Source of the DNA: Phalacrocorax aristotelis
Taxonomy: Eukaryota; Chordata; Aves; Suliformes; Phalacrocoracidae
Assembly: GCF_949628215.1 (NCBI RefSeq)
Contig: NC_134279.1
Coordinates: 50,828,266-50,892,265, forward strand
Length of the DNA stretch: 64,000 nt
Direction of reading: 5' to 3'
Under the pieces are notes generated by a model. The model had not been told where the DNA came from. It worked only from the letters and a program-made list of their open reading frames with translations, and did no database searches. The position numbers and the translations under genes were made by a program. This document shows, piece after piece, positions 55,201-64,000 of this stretch. Numbering within the stretch: the first letter of the stretch is position 1; each line of letters begins with the position of its first letter.

Positions 55201-58200
55201 CATAGCCTTTTGTCCCCTAGGCAATGCCTAAGAGAGACGCTGTTTTGATTTTTCATGAGCATTGGCTCTCACTGCAATGAAGATGAGTAATTTTTGTCCA
55301 GCTGATACCTCATAAGGTCTCTCCAAAAGCTTTGTTAGTGCCCTGCAGGCTGGATGTGCGATATCCATTGTTATTTAATTCTTACATCTTTCCTGAACAG
55401 AAGCTGTTAGTTGTGCTTGGAGGCGTGGAGGTTCTGCCACGTGCGCCGCTTTGTTACTCTTGGGGCCTTCATATTTCTTGGGAAGTTCAAAGGCTCCCCA
55501 GCTTTTCAGTGTGCATTTCATAGAACAGCAGGGACTTTGTGCAAAAAGACAATTTCTTTCTGTCGGGCAGTGAGATTTTGCTATTAAAAAATTTAAAAAA
55601 AGATAGGGTAATAAAGTAAAAGTACTTAATTCATATCTATCAGCTCTAGTTTTCAGCCCAGAGATCAACATTTGGCATAAGGGGCTTGGCAGATAGTTTT
55701 CTTTTCCCCCCAAGAATCTGAAAAGGGTGGGGAAATAAACATTTGAAAAACACTTAATTTTACGCTTGGGAAAACTGAGCTAACGCATCATTTAGTGACT
55801 TTCCCATGCCAGGAAGCAAGTAACAGATTCAAAGACAAAACTCCAGCTTCCAGTTGAATGTATTTTTTGCTGAAGCACAGCAAAATATTTGATAGTGCTG
55901 CATTGCAGATGAAAATATTTGTGGTAATTTTGTAAATTCAAATCTTTTGTGGTCTTACACAACTAGAGCCAAGATACTATAAACTTAGGAAAAACTCCTT
56001 CAACTCTCTCTTCATTATTCCAGGCTTCAAAGAAGTAAGCTGTTTCAACTTTTGGATGATTTGAGCAGTAAAACAGTAATTTGGGCAACATTACAGTGTA
56101 CATATGCTATGAAACAGTGGCATGGCAGATAAGACACTGCCACCTCCTGGGTATATTCTGCTAGTAAACATAAGGCTGATCAAAAAGAGAGTAGCCTTTA
56201 AAAAAACAAATTAAAACCTTTATGCTCTTGCAGAGGAGCCCTACATAAGCTGTGTTTTTTTGTGTCTGACCTCACTAATGAAGTTTCACTCAAAGTGTGT
56301 GAAATAGAGGTCAGAGCCTCAGCAACCCAGTGCCCTGCAATAGGCCGTAAACAGATCCCTGATTCCTAACCTGTTGTGTTGACACTGTGATAAATGCTTC
56401 CTAATTGTGCCTGATTTAAATCACTCTGATTTATTGCAGTAGACGATGAGCATTGTTTTGAAAAGAATCTATTTGCTACTGGTTTTCATCCAATTTTCCT
56501 TAATTTTTTCAGCTCAACGCAATGGCAAACAGAGCAGCAGGGAAGGGATATGAAAATGAAGACAACTACTCCAACATTAAGTTTCAATTCATAGGCATTG
56601 AGAATATCCATGTCATGAGAAATAGTCTGCAGAAAATGCTTGAAGGTAATACTCTTTATTGAAAACTAGAGGAAAGATTGATCCTTCTGTCACACAGATC
56701 AGGATAACTACTCTGAAATCGGCAGCAGTGAAAAACGTGTATGAAAAGAGGCTTTTGCCTGGTGTGCTGAATGCAGCTGCCTGCTGGCTAATGGGACTTG
56801 TGCAATGGGGCATCATCCCAACTACTGGTGGTTTCCTAATTGTGTGAACCCCTTGTTTCATGGGTGAAATCCAGACATCGTTTACTTTAATGACAAAATT
56901 AGAGTTCAATACACCTTACTTCTACTACATCTGTTGCGGTTTACAGTTTGATGGTATCATGAAAAAAAATCACTTTGATGCTAGTAGAAAATACAGGATT
57001 TTTTTTAAAAGATATGGTTTGATTTTTGTATGTGGTCAATAAGGTAGTCATGCATTTTAGACTGTGAATTTTAATGGAAACTTACCCATACCCTGTATAG
57101 AGCATGTCACATCAGATTTATTTATGAAACTCGCAGTCAGTGGGTGGAACTATTCAGCACCTTCATAATCCCATGGAAATTAAAAATAATTGCTTTATAA
57201 ATACTTATCAGTGTCTAAATGAGCACATTTGTACTGCCATTTAATATTTGGAGTTCATTGCTGTTCAGAGGCCTTCTGGGAAAAGGGTAAGAATAAATAA
57301 GCTATCCTTGACCCTTGATGGCTTGTTGATTTTAAACAAGTAGATAGTAAATAGTGCTCACCCCACTCCACAGAGTCTCAGTATTTACTTCATGTATATC
57401 ATCAACACCTTCTGTCACCTCCTCAATCAGCTTGATCTAGCCATTCTTGACTTGACGCTCTGTCTGTGCTCTTTTATCCTTCATCTGTCTCTCAGCATCT
57501 GTATGCAAACGTGAATTTTAGATCTAAGAAGGGCTTGCATTTTCCATGACAGGAGAGCTGTGCTCTGTTTTCAAATAAGAGCAGTTTCTGAAAACCGGCA
57601 GTGAAGTGTGATGCAGGTAAAATAGTCGTTTTCTTCATGACTTATTTTTACTTAGTTCCTTGGTCTAAGGGTCTCTGGAAGGAAAACAGAAGGATTTTTA
57701 GTTCACTGCAAAGTCTTGTTTGGCTAGGAGAGAGGCCAGGTGAATAAACCTGTCCCTTTGTTCAGCTTAAGACTATCAAAGTTAAAATAGTAAACAAGCC
57801 TGGCTGCATGGGACAGTGCTGTGTATTATTTTTGAGCCAAAAGTTCATGACATAGGCCCATGACCCAGACTGACGTGTAACAAGGTAATTTCTAATGTGT
57901 TAATACTTCAGGCTGCTTGGGGGGCATAACTTCTTAGCATCTCTTTTTAAATGAGCCATATGCTCAAAATGTCTGCTTTTTTCATAGGTTTTATATTTGC
58001 TATGTTGAAAGCTGATATTTATTGACCTGGCTGATAAGATTAGAAATTAGAGAAGCTAAATCAACAATTTCAAGCAGTTGAACTTTCAAGTACTTTTTTT
58101 TTGTTTGTTTTGGTTTGATTTGGTTGGGGTTTTTTTTTTTTTTTTCTTTTTTAACAATCTTCTGACTTTCGGTGTATGAGCAGGGCTTTTTTCATGTAAG

Positions 58201-61200
58201 GAGCTGTGTGGTATTTCTTTTTTTCCATTTGTATCAGTGTCCCTTCATCTGTTTCTCTAGTGGCCTTTCTCTAGTGACCTTGGGTATTTATTACCCAACT
58301 GGTGCATACAAAGGGAACCAGAACCAAAAAGTCTGGCAAGAACGATGATAACATAAATTTAATATGGCTTTAAATTTTTATCAAGGAGTACGTAAACATA
58401 CCTAGGTGAATCTCTAATGTAAAACATCACATTACACTACGAACATTATAAAATAAGTCTGCTGCTCGTGATCTGTTGTGATGTGTTACAACATACATAA
58501 AAACCTTTGAAAATATGTGAGGCTGGTGAAAACTGCTCTTAGTTTAATGTGTGCTGCATTGTTGCTTGGAAGTGTACAGCATGGAAAAAAGGACACCAAG
58601 ACATAAATGGGTCTGATGTGTTGCAGTAGTGCAAGGGCAATTTTATCCAACTTACTGGAATTAAGCAGAAGTAAAGGTTGGAGGATCTTTTTCACACGAG
58701 AGACTGCAGATTATTTTCAATATACAATTTTAAATAACTTCCAATGCTGAGGAAATTTGAACAGAACTTGATTATTCAGTTTTCCATTGGACGATGCACT
58801 TATATCAGGAATGTGTTCATTTCAATTAAGTTTCTTTAGGAAAAAGCTGGAGAAATTAATTGGTACTTACAATAATGTAAATAATTTATTTCAGTAGATA
58901 AAAATAATTTGGTTTCAGCTTTATGATTTTACTGACTAATTCTAGCAATAGTATTTATCTTAACTTTAACATATATGTACTCCTGTATAAGGTTAATTTT
59001 TTAAAAAATATATCTGCATTATAAAATGATTAAATTTGTAGGGTAATGAAAATTTTTTCAGAATCTGCAAAAAATGTTGAGATTTGACTGTACTCTGGAA
59101 GTAAAATGCATTTCAACATGCTGGAATTTCCTCTCAGGAAAAAAAAATTTATTTATGCTGCCTCATATTGCTTTAGCATACTGTGTATATATATATATTT
59201 TTCATTTAAAGAGAGGGGAATGTGAAGATCCTTGTGATAATTTTGATCCTGCGCACAACCTACTTGAAATAATTTTTAATATTAGGAGGAAATGTTGCAC
59301 AAGGACTTTTCTCAGTAAAGATTCAAGGGCTGACTGAGGCTGCTGTTGGGCGTTTGCGATGGGGTGAGCTTTGCCGTACACCCAGGGGCCAACCAAGACT
59401 TGACCCCCGTTTGTTGTGCATGGAGATGATGACCCCACATGCTCCCTGTCTGTATTTAAACAGCAAATATGAGCTTCTCCCCTCATACCAGGAGCAGTAG
59501 TTGCTGATGTAAGAGCAGCCCTCTGATCCTTGGACCTCAGTGACAAACCAGCCAGAAAGAGTGTCTGAGGGTTTGGCCCACAGCATTTCCTCCTTCCTCT
59601 ACCTGTGGCTGTGCTGCCAGAGGTGGGGGAGCTGGCCCAGCATCCTCCTCTGGTACTTTTGCTGGTGAAAGAGCCAGTTTCCACCGCGTGTTCTCTTTCT
59701 TCCTCCCCTCCTGGGGAAGGGAGCACCACTGGATTGCTATGAGCTCTGCCCAGGGACTCTTGATTTTCCTGTGCCCAACAGCAGGTGCAGCAGATCTTAT
59801 TTCTCCAAGGTTTTGGTACCTTTTCTGCTGAGATGGAAATGCCTTTTTCCCTTAGGATAAGCCTCATAATTGAATTTGTAATTGAATTCTGTATTAAGGT
59901 CCAGATCGGTAGCCAAAATCATGTGAAATATACAGTGTATGCCTTTAGGACAGTCTGAACTTTGCTCAGTGAAGTGGTCGGTAAATATTGATTCTAATTT
60001 GGTAGTGGGAATGAGCAAAGCACTATTTCAGCCTTACCTTGGGCTTTTGTAAACAGAGACAGCAGCTTCAGCCAGAATTCAGCTACTAATTGGTCATGCT
60101 TCCATCTGCACAGGAGCATTAATCATGTGAAAAGCTGTTTGCTTTCAGTGCTGCTATCTATGCATTTTTATAAATATCCTGCAAAAATGACTTTTAAAGT
60201 AACCATCTGGAAGAGGTCCTATGTACAAAGATTGCAAGACTTCATATGGACACTTTATGCTATCTTGACCCTGAATTAAATGGAGTTCAGATAGTTGGAT
60301 ATGTTCAGATGTGGTTTAAACTCTGACTTTGGCCTGTAAAATTATATTTCATTTACACTGAAGGAAACTAAAGTTTTGCCACTGGTGATAATGGCCGTAA
60401 TTAACTGAGTCTTTTAGAATATTGCCAGAGGATGAGACACCTACTAAGACATTATTACTTCACAGATCATACATGAACTCAGTAAAAACCATGACCTTTT
60501 TCACTGTATTCCTTAAATGTGTTTCACTGGTTAATAGCTTTTCCCTTAAAAGACAGTGTAATTCTACAATGGATCAAAATAAGCATGTAATCTATGTGGT
60601 GAATTTAGTATGTCACTCTTGAAACTAGATTGCACCAAATATTGCTGAGTATTTGTTTGCTGCTGGAGTGAGGTATCTGAATTAGATTCCGATTGCCCTT
60701 TTTTTTCTTCTGATGTCACAAACTCTGTAATATTAAAAAAAAAAAAAGACACTTGGATACAGCCTAATATTGTAAAAACTGGGAGATTTTTTTTTTTTTC
60801 TTTAAACATGGCACAGAGCTTGGAAAGTTTTCAGGAAAATATTTTCCTTGATGAGTTATGGCTTTTCCTCACCATCAGAATAATTTCTGGCTACAAGTGA
60901 AGTTTTAATCAGGTTTCGTTCAGGGACAAGTCAATTGCTTTTTCTTAAACACCATCATCCTGTGGTGATGCTGAAGGCTGGGTTTGGTGGGCCTGCTCTT
61001 ATAGAGCTTCATCACCAAATGTGGCTGGGATGAGGAGGCTGTGGCACAGTTCAGGTGGCTGGCTGCCTGTCCGGCAGCAGCAATCGTATGCTTTCTGTTT
61101 CTAAGCCCTCATTATTAAATAGAATATACCCCCCTCAGGGGTTTGAAAACTTCACTCCCAACACAATTTTGGAAAATCTGTGCTGCATAGAAGGGTGTGT

Positions 61201-63655
61201 TTGGTAAACTGTTTGCAACAGCTTCTCTTTTTAACCTAAATCAACATATTGTGTGATATTTGACCCAGCACCATTTTTCGAATGTATGCTTTCGTGCTTT
61301 TTTCCGGTTTAAAGTTGAAGTTTGAGTGTGAAGTAGCCATTCTTTTCAAAGGATGGATATTTGCCACCAGGGGTATCTGAAGAGAGAACTCTTAGGTTGA
61401 ACAGTCAGTGAAGGCTTAAGGGACTATAACAACTGTACATTTAAGATGTAGCTTATTTTGCAGTTTGTGAGCTGAAATCACCTTCAATGAGTGACTTTCT
61501 CTGGGGCCTAGAAAATTCTGGCTGGCTGAAGCATATCAAAGCCATTATGGATGCTGGCATTTTTATTGCAAAGGTAAAGTGTGTAAAATGAGAACAAAAC
61601 TTGGACTAACCAGATACAGAAAGTGAGGACCAAATTCTCTGCTTGTGGTAAATTCTGTTATCTTCAGTGATGTTTTATCTGAAAACCCCCCACCTTGCAA
61701 TGCTTCATATATGAGGAGAGATGATTCTTAGGTGCTGTTCTGTGGATATTTTGCTAATATGGTGGAAAAAAAGTGTGTATTCTATTCACCGAAGAGTTCA
61801 AATGTACTGAAGCCTCTACTAACCTGTATCTTGTTATGCCAGGTATTTCAATGCCCTTACTTTACTCCCCAGGAGTGATTGTCACTGTTTCTCTCCCTGT
61901 TTCCCCAGCCTTCTCCACTGGTTTCTGGGCATTTTCTTTGTTGAAGGTTTCTGTTTTAGGACTACTTCTTTGCATGGTAGCTGTAATATAGGAATATTAG
62001 CTACTGTGTTATCTCCCCTGAGTTATTTAGGGACCAGCTAAATTCACCTCCTAAAACAACTCCTGTGTATTACCCTGGAAAAACTTTCTAGTAGCCTCTA
62101 CTCTTACATACTTGAGAACTGTTTCAGGAAACAGTTGTTGGCTTTGATAAAAAATTCTTTCTCCTAATCCCATCCAAAGTAATGCAAATATTTGTCATCA
62201 ACCAACAGTAGTTTTAATTTTATTACCTCCTTCCTTGTGCTCTGCCTTTTACTGTTTCAATTCTTATTTTTGAGATTACTATTACAATTTCTTAAAGGCG
62301 ATTTTATCCACATGACCCGCTACGTACAACTATATGGATAAAAATTCATGGGTTTCCCTCCACAGTAACTGCTTATTTCTCTAGTTTTGCTTCTTCCTGC
62401 TGAGCAGGATAAATGCACATGTTGTTATTTCTCCCAGCCCTGCTAGCTTTCATCAGCTTATAGGAATCAGGTCATTTACATTAGCTCCTGCCAACTTTTC
62501 CCCAGTGACTAGTCTTAAAATACTGTAAAAAAAAAAGTATCCTTTGTCCGTATGCTTGCTAGCCTCATGTCTCCTCAGGCATGCATTTTGACCCGTTCTT
62601 ATTTGTACGGTTCCCAGTTCTCAGTTGTTGGTCTCCTGCCCACAGGGGTTCTATTTTGGTAGAACTTACTTGTCTCTTGAGAGAAACATAGATAATTTAT
62701 TGTTATTGCTCATTCCCTATTAAGCCTAAACTGAATTTAAATGTTTGTTTTTCTAAGCAGTATCTTTCCTAAGCTATTTTATTTCTCTGCTTTCTAAATT
62801 TGATTCTCTTTAGAAATGACAAAGGCCAAAACCCTTCGAATTTAAAAAAAGCCCTCAAAGTTCCAAAAATAATAAAACACCAGGCTTTGGAGAATTGAGT
62901 ATGATCTCTTCTTTATGTGTTACATATAAAATGGGATCATCTCTCCCCAGTTATTTACATTAAAGATACTGATACAATCTTGCTTATTAGACATGGAAGT
63001 TTATCACTACCACAGGCTTCCCCACAAACCTCTAGAAGCATGTCATCATTGTGCAATGCAGTGTGCTGTAATAATATCCACGCTAGCGCTGACATCGGAA
63101 GCACACACTACTGTTATTGACATTACCATCAAGAAATGAAGAGCCACATTGCAAATATGGCTGCTCTGTTGCTGGTATGTGAGTTAGAGCATTAGCAGCA
63201 TCTGAATTTACTTTAGACAGTCGTCTGCTCTAACAGGTTAATTTATTTTAAGTGAAATGAATCCCACATCCTCCTGTTGTGGAGCATAAACAGGTGATGC
63301 TGCAACCACCACATTGCATAGGACGGGATGAGATTAAGACTTTTCAAATGAGAGGAATAACGCTCAACATAATTCAAGAACTCTGTGGCAGAATGAAAAA
63401 AAAAAAAAAGAACAAAGTTTCCTGGTTCCCAGATGAATACTCTTTATACTGCGCTGTCTCACTGTTTCTTTCTTATCATTGCCTTCCCACCTGCTTGTGA
63501 AATCTCTCTGACTTTTTCTGTACCTTTAGGCTGTGGCTGAGGAAGGTGTGAGTGTGCTTGTTCACTGCTCTGATGGCTGGGATAGGACAGCCCAGGTTTG
63601 CTCTGTAGCGAGCCTTCTATTGGATCCGTATTACAGAAGTATGAAGGGATTTATG
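22273..63655 (+). CDS. MTMR7: Myotubularin-related protein 7, 5' nine coding exons (partial)
   Basis: MTMR7 is a cytoplasmic and endomembrane-associated lipid phosphatase. It removes the 3-phosphate from PI3P and from Ins(1,3)P2 and is reported to pair with the inactive relative MTMR9; it is strongly expressed in brain. Nine exons join into 367 codons without a stop. Residues 1 to about 110 form the PH-GRAM domain. The myotubularin phosphatase domain starts around residue 125 and includes the catalytic loop HCSDGWDR, with nucleophile Cys338 and Arg344. Cys338 is the same number I recall for human MTMR7, which supports the exon chain having no gap. The paralogues MTMR6 and MTMR8 share the layout, but [20 protein letters not shown] and [10 protein letters not shown] match MTMR7 best. 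The full protein is about 660 residues in human, so roughly 45 percent lies beyond the right edge. Regulation is probably from the CpG island. Confidence 0.96.
22332..22387 (+). repeat. GC-rich 14-bp minisatellite at start of intron 1
   Basis: Four consecutive 14-base units start at 22332, 22346, 22360 and 22374. Units 1 and 3 are identical (GGCCGGCGGGGAGA), unit 4 differs at its end, and unit 2 is a diverged copy. The G runs continue to about 22405 with further GGGG and GGGGGG tracts. It lies 35 bases after the first splice donor, inside the CpG island. Such G clusters on the non-template strand can form G-quadruplexes and R-loops; that is inference. Confidence 0.75.
22666..22679. repeat. 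C14 homopolymer
   Basis: Fourteen consecutive C residues lie in the early part of intron 1, just beyond the CpG island. The length is probably polymorphic and prone to sequencing error. Confidence 0.85.
24405..25560 (-). mobile_element. Old CR1/L3-like LINE relic
   Basis: Read on the + strand this has the order of landmarks I recall for the antisense of ancient reptile and bird CR1/L3-type LINEs. First comes a 3' segment around 24412-24460 (GGACCAGTAGTTCATTTATG, then CTGTGTCTGACAGCAG). Then follow a segment near 24600-24730 with the pattern of a helix-rich C-terminal coding part, and the segment at 25100-25460 corresponding to the reverse transcriptase core, including a decayed counterpart of the KAFD region near 25285. 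The copy is heavily mutated with no usable frame, so it is much older than the CR1 at 19235-20516. Both ends are approximate. Confidence 0.65.
29648..30239 (+). mobile_element. Solo LTR of an endogenous retrovirus (ERVL-like)
   Basis: The element opens with TGTTGTGATTTAACCCCAGC and closes near CCTAGCCAAAATGAGCACA, the termini I recall for a very common neoavian LTR family. Internal landmarks agree: a GCCGCTCGCTCACT block, a TTTATATGCTGAACATGACA promoter-like stretch near 29958-29977, and a late TTAACTCTAT motif. It is about 590 bases long, with no gag, pol or env sequence on either side, so it is a recombination-derived solo LTR. I could not find a clear target-site duplication: the flanks GCCAG and ATAAG differ. 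That may mean an end is misplaced or worn. It lies in the sense direction in MTMR7 intron 1. Confidence 0.8.
30265..30345. repeat. Direct 22-23-bp repeat with 58-bp spacing beside the LTR
   Basis: The words GATACTAAATTTAGATGGCA (30265 on) and GACACTGAAATTTAGATGGC (30323 on) are near-identical copies. The run AAATTTAGATGGCATT is common to both. This points to a small local duplication just outside the 3' end of the LTR. Confidence 0.65.
30785..30960 (-). mobile_element. Possible L3-like CR1 fragment
   Basis: The + strand around 30795-30830 (TTTTACTAGATCAGACTGGT) resembles the antisense 3' segment of CR1/L3-type LINEs, the same segment that starts the relic at 24405. The remainder is too diverged for me to follow, so the borders are guesses and the call could be chance similarity. 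Confidence 0.3.
38371..38388. repeat. (AC)9 microsatellite
   Basis: Nine AC dinucleotides are followed directly by a short C run, in MTMR7 intron 1. It is likely length-polymorphic. Confidence 0.85.
40877..40999 (+). CDS. MTMR7: MTMR7 coding exon 2 (residues 9-49)
   Basis: This exon encodes the first strands of the PH-GRAM domain, from VENVRLLDR to RKETW, including the family signature [15 protein letters not shown]. The acceptor is a strong pyrimidine tract ending TTGTATAG and the donor is GTATGA. It has 41 whole codons, phase 0 at both ends. In the +1 frame relative to MTMR7 it contains the stop (TAA at 40941-40943) that would close the overlapping upstream reading frame starting at 22241. 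Confidence 0.96.
41000..42091 (+). other. MTMR7: MTMR7 intron 2
   Basis: Intron 2 is 1,092 bases long, phase 0, GT-AG. It contains a T/G-rich simple tract with TTTG and TTG units at about 41386-41447. No gene or mobile element is recognised. Confidence 0.85.
42092..42254 (+). CDS. MTMR7: MTMR7 coding exon 3 (residues 50-104)
   Basis: This exon encodes the second half of the PH-GRAM fold, with the conserved segments [17 protein letters not shown] and [19 protein letters not shown]. The acceptor is CCCTCGCAG and the donor is GTATGA. It ends after the first base of the Val104 codon (phase 1), which exon 4 completes. Confidence 0.97.
42255..46076 (+). other. MTMR7: MTMR7 intron 3
   Basis: Intron 3 is 3,822 bases long, phase 1, GT-AG. 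The only recognisable element is the short CR1 3' end at 43111-43201. The rest is AT-rich with short chance frames. Confidence 0.85.
43111..43201 (+). mobile_element. CR1 LINE 3'-end fragment
   Basis: About 90 bases of CR1 3' untranslated end lie on the + strand, from TGGACTTGGCAGTGTTAGGT through GGTTGGACTCAGTGATCTTA to terminal ATTCTATG-type repeats (TGATTCTATGATTCTATTCT). It is extremely 5'-truncated, as most CR1 copies are. It lies inside MTMR7 intron 3 in the sense direction. Confidence 0.9.
46077..46234 (+). CDS. MTMR7: MTMR7 coding exon 4 (residues 104-156)
   Basis: This exon encodes the PH-GRAM to phosphatase linker and the start of the phosphatase domain. Segments [22 protein letters not shown] and SDVNRDY are close to human MTMR7 as recalled and distinguish it from MTMR6. 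The acceptor is TTTTTTTCAG and the donor is GTGAGT. It begins in phase 1 and ends in phase 0. The last residue, Gly156, is Arg in the human protein I recall. Confidence 0.96.
46235..47784 (+). other. MTMR7: MTMR7 intron 4
   Basis: Intron 4 is 1,550 bases long, phase 0, GT-AG. I recognise no gene, mobile element or structured RNA. The - strand frame at 46118-46531 is a shadow of exon 4 and its downstream intron. Confidence 0.85.
47785..47913 (+). CDS. MTMR7: MTMR7 coding exon 5 (residues 157-199)
   Basis: This exon encodes part of the phosphatase domain, running from [15 protein letters not shown] through [20 protein letters not shown]. The acceptor is CCTTTCACAG and the donor is GTAAGT. It has 43 codons, phase 0 at both ends. 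Tyr-to-Cys at residue 196 and His-to-Asn at residue 199 differ from the human protein as recalled; neither is catalytic. Confidence 0.96.
47914..51317 (+). other. MTMR7: MTMR7 intron 5
   Basis: Intron 5 is 3,404 bases long, phase 0, GT-AG. It has no recognisable nested gene or mobile element. Short open frames occur on both strands without family resemblance. Confidence 0.85.
51318..51452 (+). CDS. MTMR7: MTMR7 coding exon 6 (residues 200-244)
   Basis: This is one of the most conserved exons of the family. It contains [19 protein letters not shown], a hallmark of myotubularins, and ends VVDTRPK. The acceptor is TTTTTATGCAG and the donor is GTAAGT. It has 45 codons, phase 0 at both ends. The 147-codon - strand frame at 51035-51478 is its antisense shadow. 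Confidence 0.97.
51453..56512 (+). other. MTMR7: MTMR7 intron 6
   Basis: Intron 6 is 5,060 bases long, phase 0, GT-AG. It has a purine-rich patch around 52200-52560 on the + strand and several T or A runs. No gene, RNA or mobile element is recognised. Confidence 0.85.
56513..56645 (+). CDS. MTMR7: MTMR7 coding exon 7 (residues 245-289)
   Basis: This exon encodes [19 protein letters not shown] and [18 protein letters not shown], strictly conserved in active myotubularins just before the catalytic segment. The acceptor is TAATTTTTTCAG and the donor is GTAATA. It ends after the first base of codon 289 (phase 1). Confidence 0.97.
56646..61463 (+). other. MTMR7: MTMR7 intron 7
   Basis: Intron 7 is 4,818 bases long, phase 1, GT-AG. 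It contains a T/G-rich tract at 58094-58152, a (TA)n tract at about 59185-59198 and, at 59202-59867, a patch richer in G and C with a 221-codon - strand open frame of unknown nature. No other element is recognised. Confidence 0.8.
61464..61573 (+). CDS. MTMR7: MTMR7 coding exon 8 (residues 289-325)
   Basis: This exon completes Val289 and encodes [20 protein letters not shown] followed by [16 protein letters not shown], the helix that precedes the catalytic loop. The acceptor is TATTTTGCAG and the donor is GTAAAG. It runs from phase 1 to phase 0. Residue 312 is Lys where I recall Arg in human. Confidence 0.97.
61574..63529 (+). other. MTMR7: MTMR7 intron 8
   Basis: Intron 8 is 1,956 bases long, phase 0, GT-AG. 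I recognise no gene or mobile element. A-rich runs occur near 62526 and 63395. Confidence 0.85.
63530..63655 (+). CDS. MTMR7: MTMR7 coding exon 9 with catalytic CX5R motif (residues 326-367)
   Basis: This exon encodes the phosphatase active-site loop HCSDGWDRT. Cys338 is the nucleophile and Arg344 binds the phosphate; the Asp residues within the loop are the ones conserved in active 3-phosphatases, so the enzyme is predicted active. It continues [20 protein letters not shown] and ends at Met367. The acceptor is TACCTTTAG and the donor is GTAAGC. It has 42 codons, phase 0 at both ends. It is the last exon inside the window. Confidence 0.97.
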
Positions 63656-64000
63656 GTAAGCAGGTTCTCTTTCACAGAGTAAGCAAAAATTTTATGGCAT
63701 CATTTGAGATTAATATCTTTGGTTTTAATGGAAAAGAAACTTTCCTTAAATATGCTTTTTTTTTTTTTGAGTAGGAAGGAAGGTTTTTATCTGTCCGAGT
63801 TACAGTCTCCCAGTTTCTGTATGAAATGTTATCGAGGGTGGAGGTCAGCTGGGTATCCATTTATTGTTTTTCCTCACCTTGACCAAGAGACTTTCTTGCA
63901 GCCCGAGGAGCTTTGGTGCAAGCAGGAGTTTGTATTCATTTTCAAGGATCAGTGAAGTTTTGAGTGTCAGAAGCTTGTCCTCCCTAGATGTTAGATTGCA
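63656..64000 (+). other. MTMR7: MTMR7 intron 9, left part
   Basis: The first 345 bases of intron 9 begin at donor GTAAGC. No acceptor leading to the next conserved segment of the phosphatase domain is present before the window ends, so exon 10 lies outside. Confidence 0.85.

Noticed and set aside
22273..63655. MTMR6 or MTMR8 as the identity of the gene
   Set aside because: The family layout is shared, but several segments, such as [10 protein letters not shown] and the numbering of the catalytic Cys, fit MTMR7 better from memory. A tree with all three paralogues would confirm it.
1..64000. tRNA, snRNA, microRNA, CRISPR or prokaryotic operon features
   Set aside because: I saw no internal promoter boxes with a cloverleaf, no small nuclear RNA signatures and no regularly spaced repeats. 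A covariance-model scan would be the decisive test for small RNAs.

Overview
This is vertebrate nuclear DNA, almost certainly from a bird. Three things point there. CR1 LINE sequence is present, including the 3' end built from the octamer ATTCTATG. A solo endogenous-retrovirus-type LTR belongs to a family I recall from neoavian birds. The gene present is a multi-exon gene with GT-AG introns, spread over about 41 kb where I recall the human copy taking more than 100 kb. No bacterial, phage or CRISPR-type content was seen.

The only protein-coding gene I can support is the 5' part of MTMR7 (myotubularin-related protein 7, a 3-phosphoinositide phosphatase) on the + strand. Nine coding exons were placed by hand: 22273-22296, 40877-40999, 42092-42254, 46077-46234, 47785-47913, 51318-51452, 56513-56645, 61464-61573 and 63530-63655. 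All have GT donors and AG acceptors, and their phases join into one open frame of 367 codons. The frame begins at a perfect Kozak ATG in a CpG island. It runs through the PH-GRAM domain and into the phosphatase domain, ending just after the catalytic CX5R motif (Cys338 to Arg344). The rest of the phosphatase domain and the C-terminal coiled coil lie beyond the right edge.

Layout. Bases 1-19234 are intergenic, AT-rich and without a recognisable gene. At 19235-20516 lies a 5'-truncated, inactivated CR1 LINE on the - strand. From 20517 to about 21889 there is more unique sequence. The CpG-island promoter and exon 1 occupy about 21890-22530. Intron 1 (18.6 kb) holds a 14-bp GC-rich minisatellite, an old L3-like CR1 relic (about 24405-25560, - strand), a solo LTR (29648-30239) and a possible second L3-like scrap. 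From 40877 to the right edge, exons 2-9 are separated by introns of 1.1-5.1 kb, with one small CR1 3' fragment in intron 3 (43111-43201).

In human 8p22, MTMR7 and SLC7A2 are divergent neighbours as I recall, so the left flank should lead toward SLC7A2 on the - strand. I found no SLC7A2 coding exon here. I did not find a new biological system. The most checkable observations are an upstream ATG whose reading frame overlaps the MTMR7 start across intron 1, the 14-bp G-rich repeat beside the first splice donor, the sense-oriented LTR in intron 1, and two long antisense open frames of doubtful coding status.
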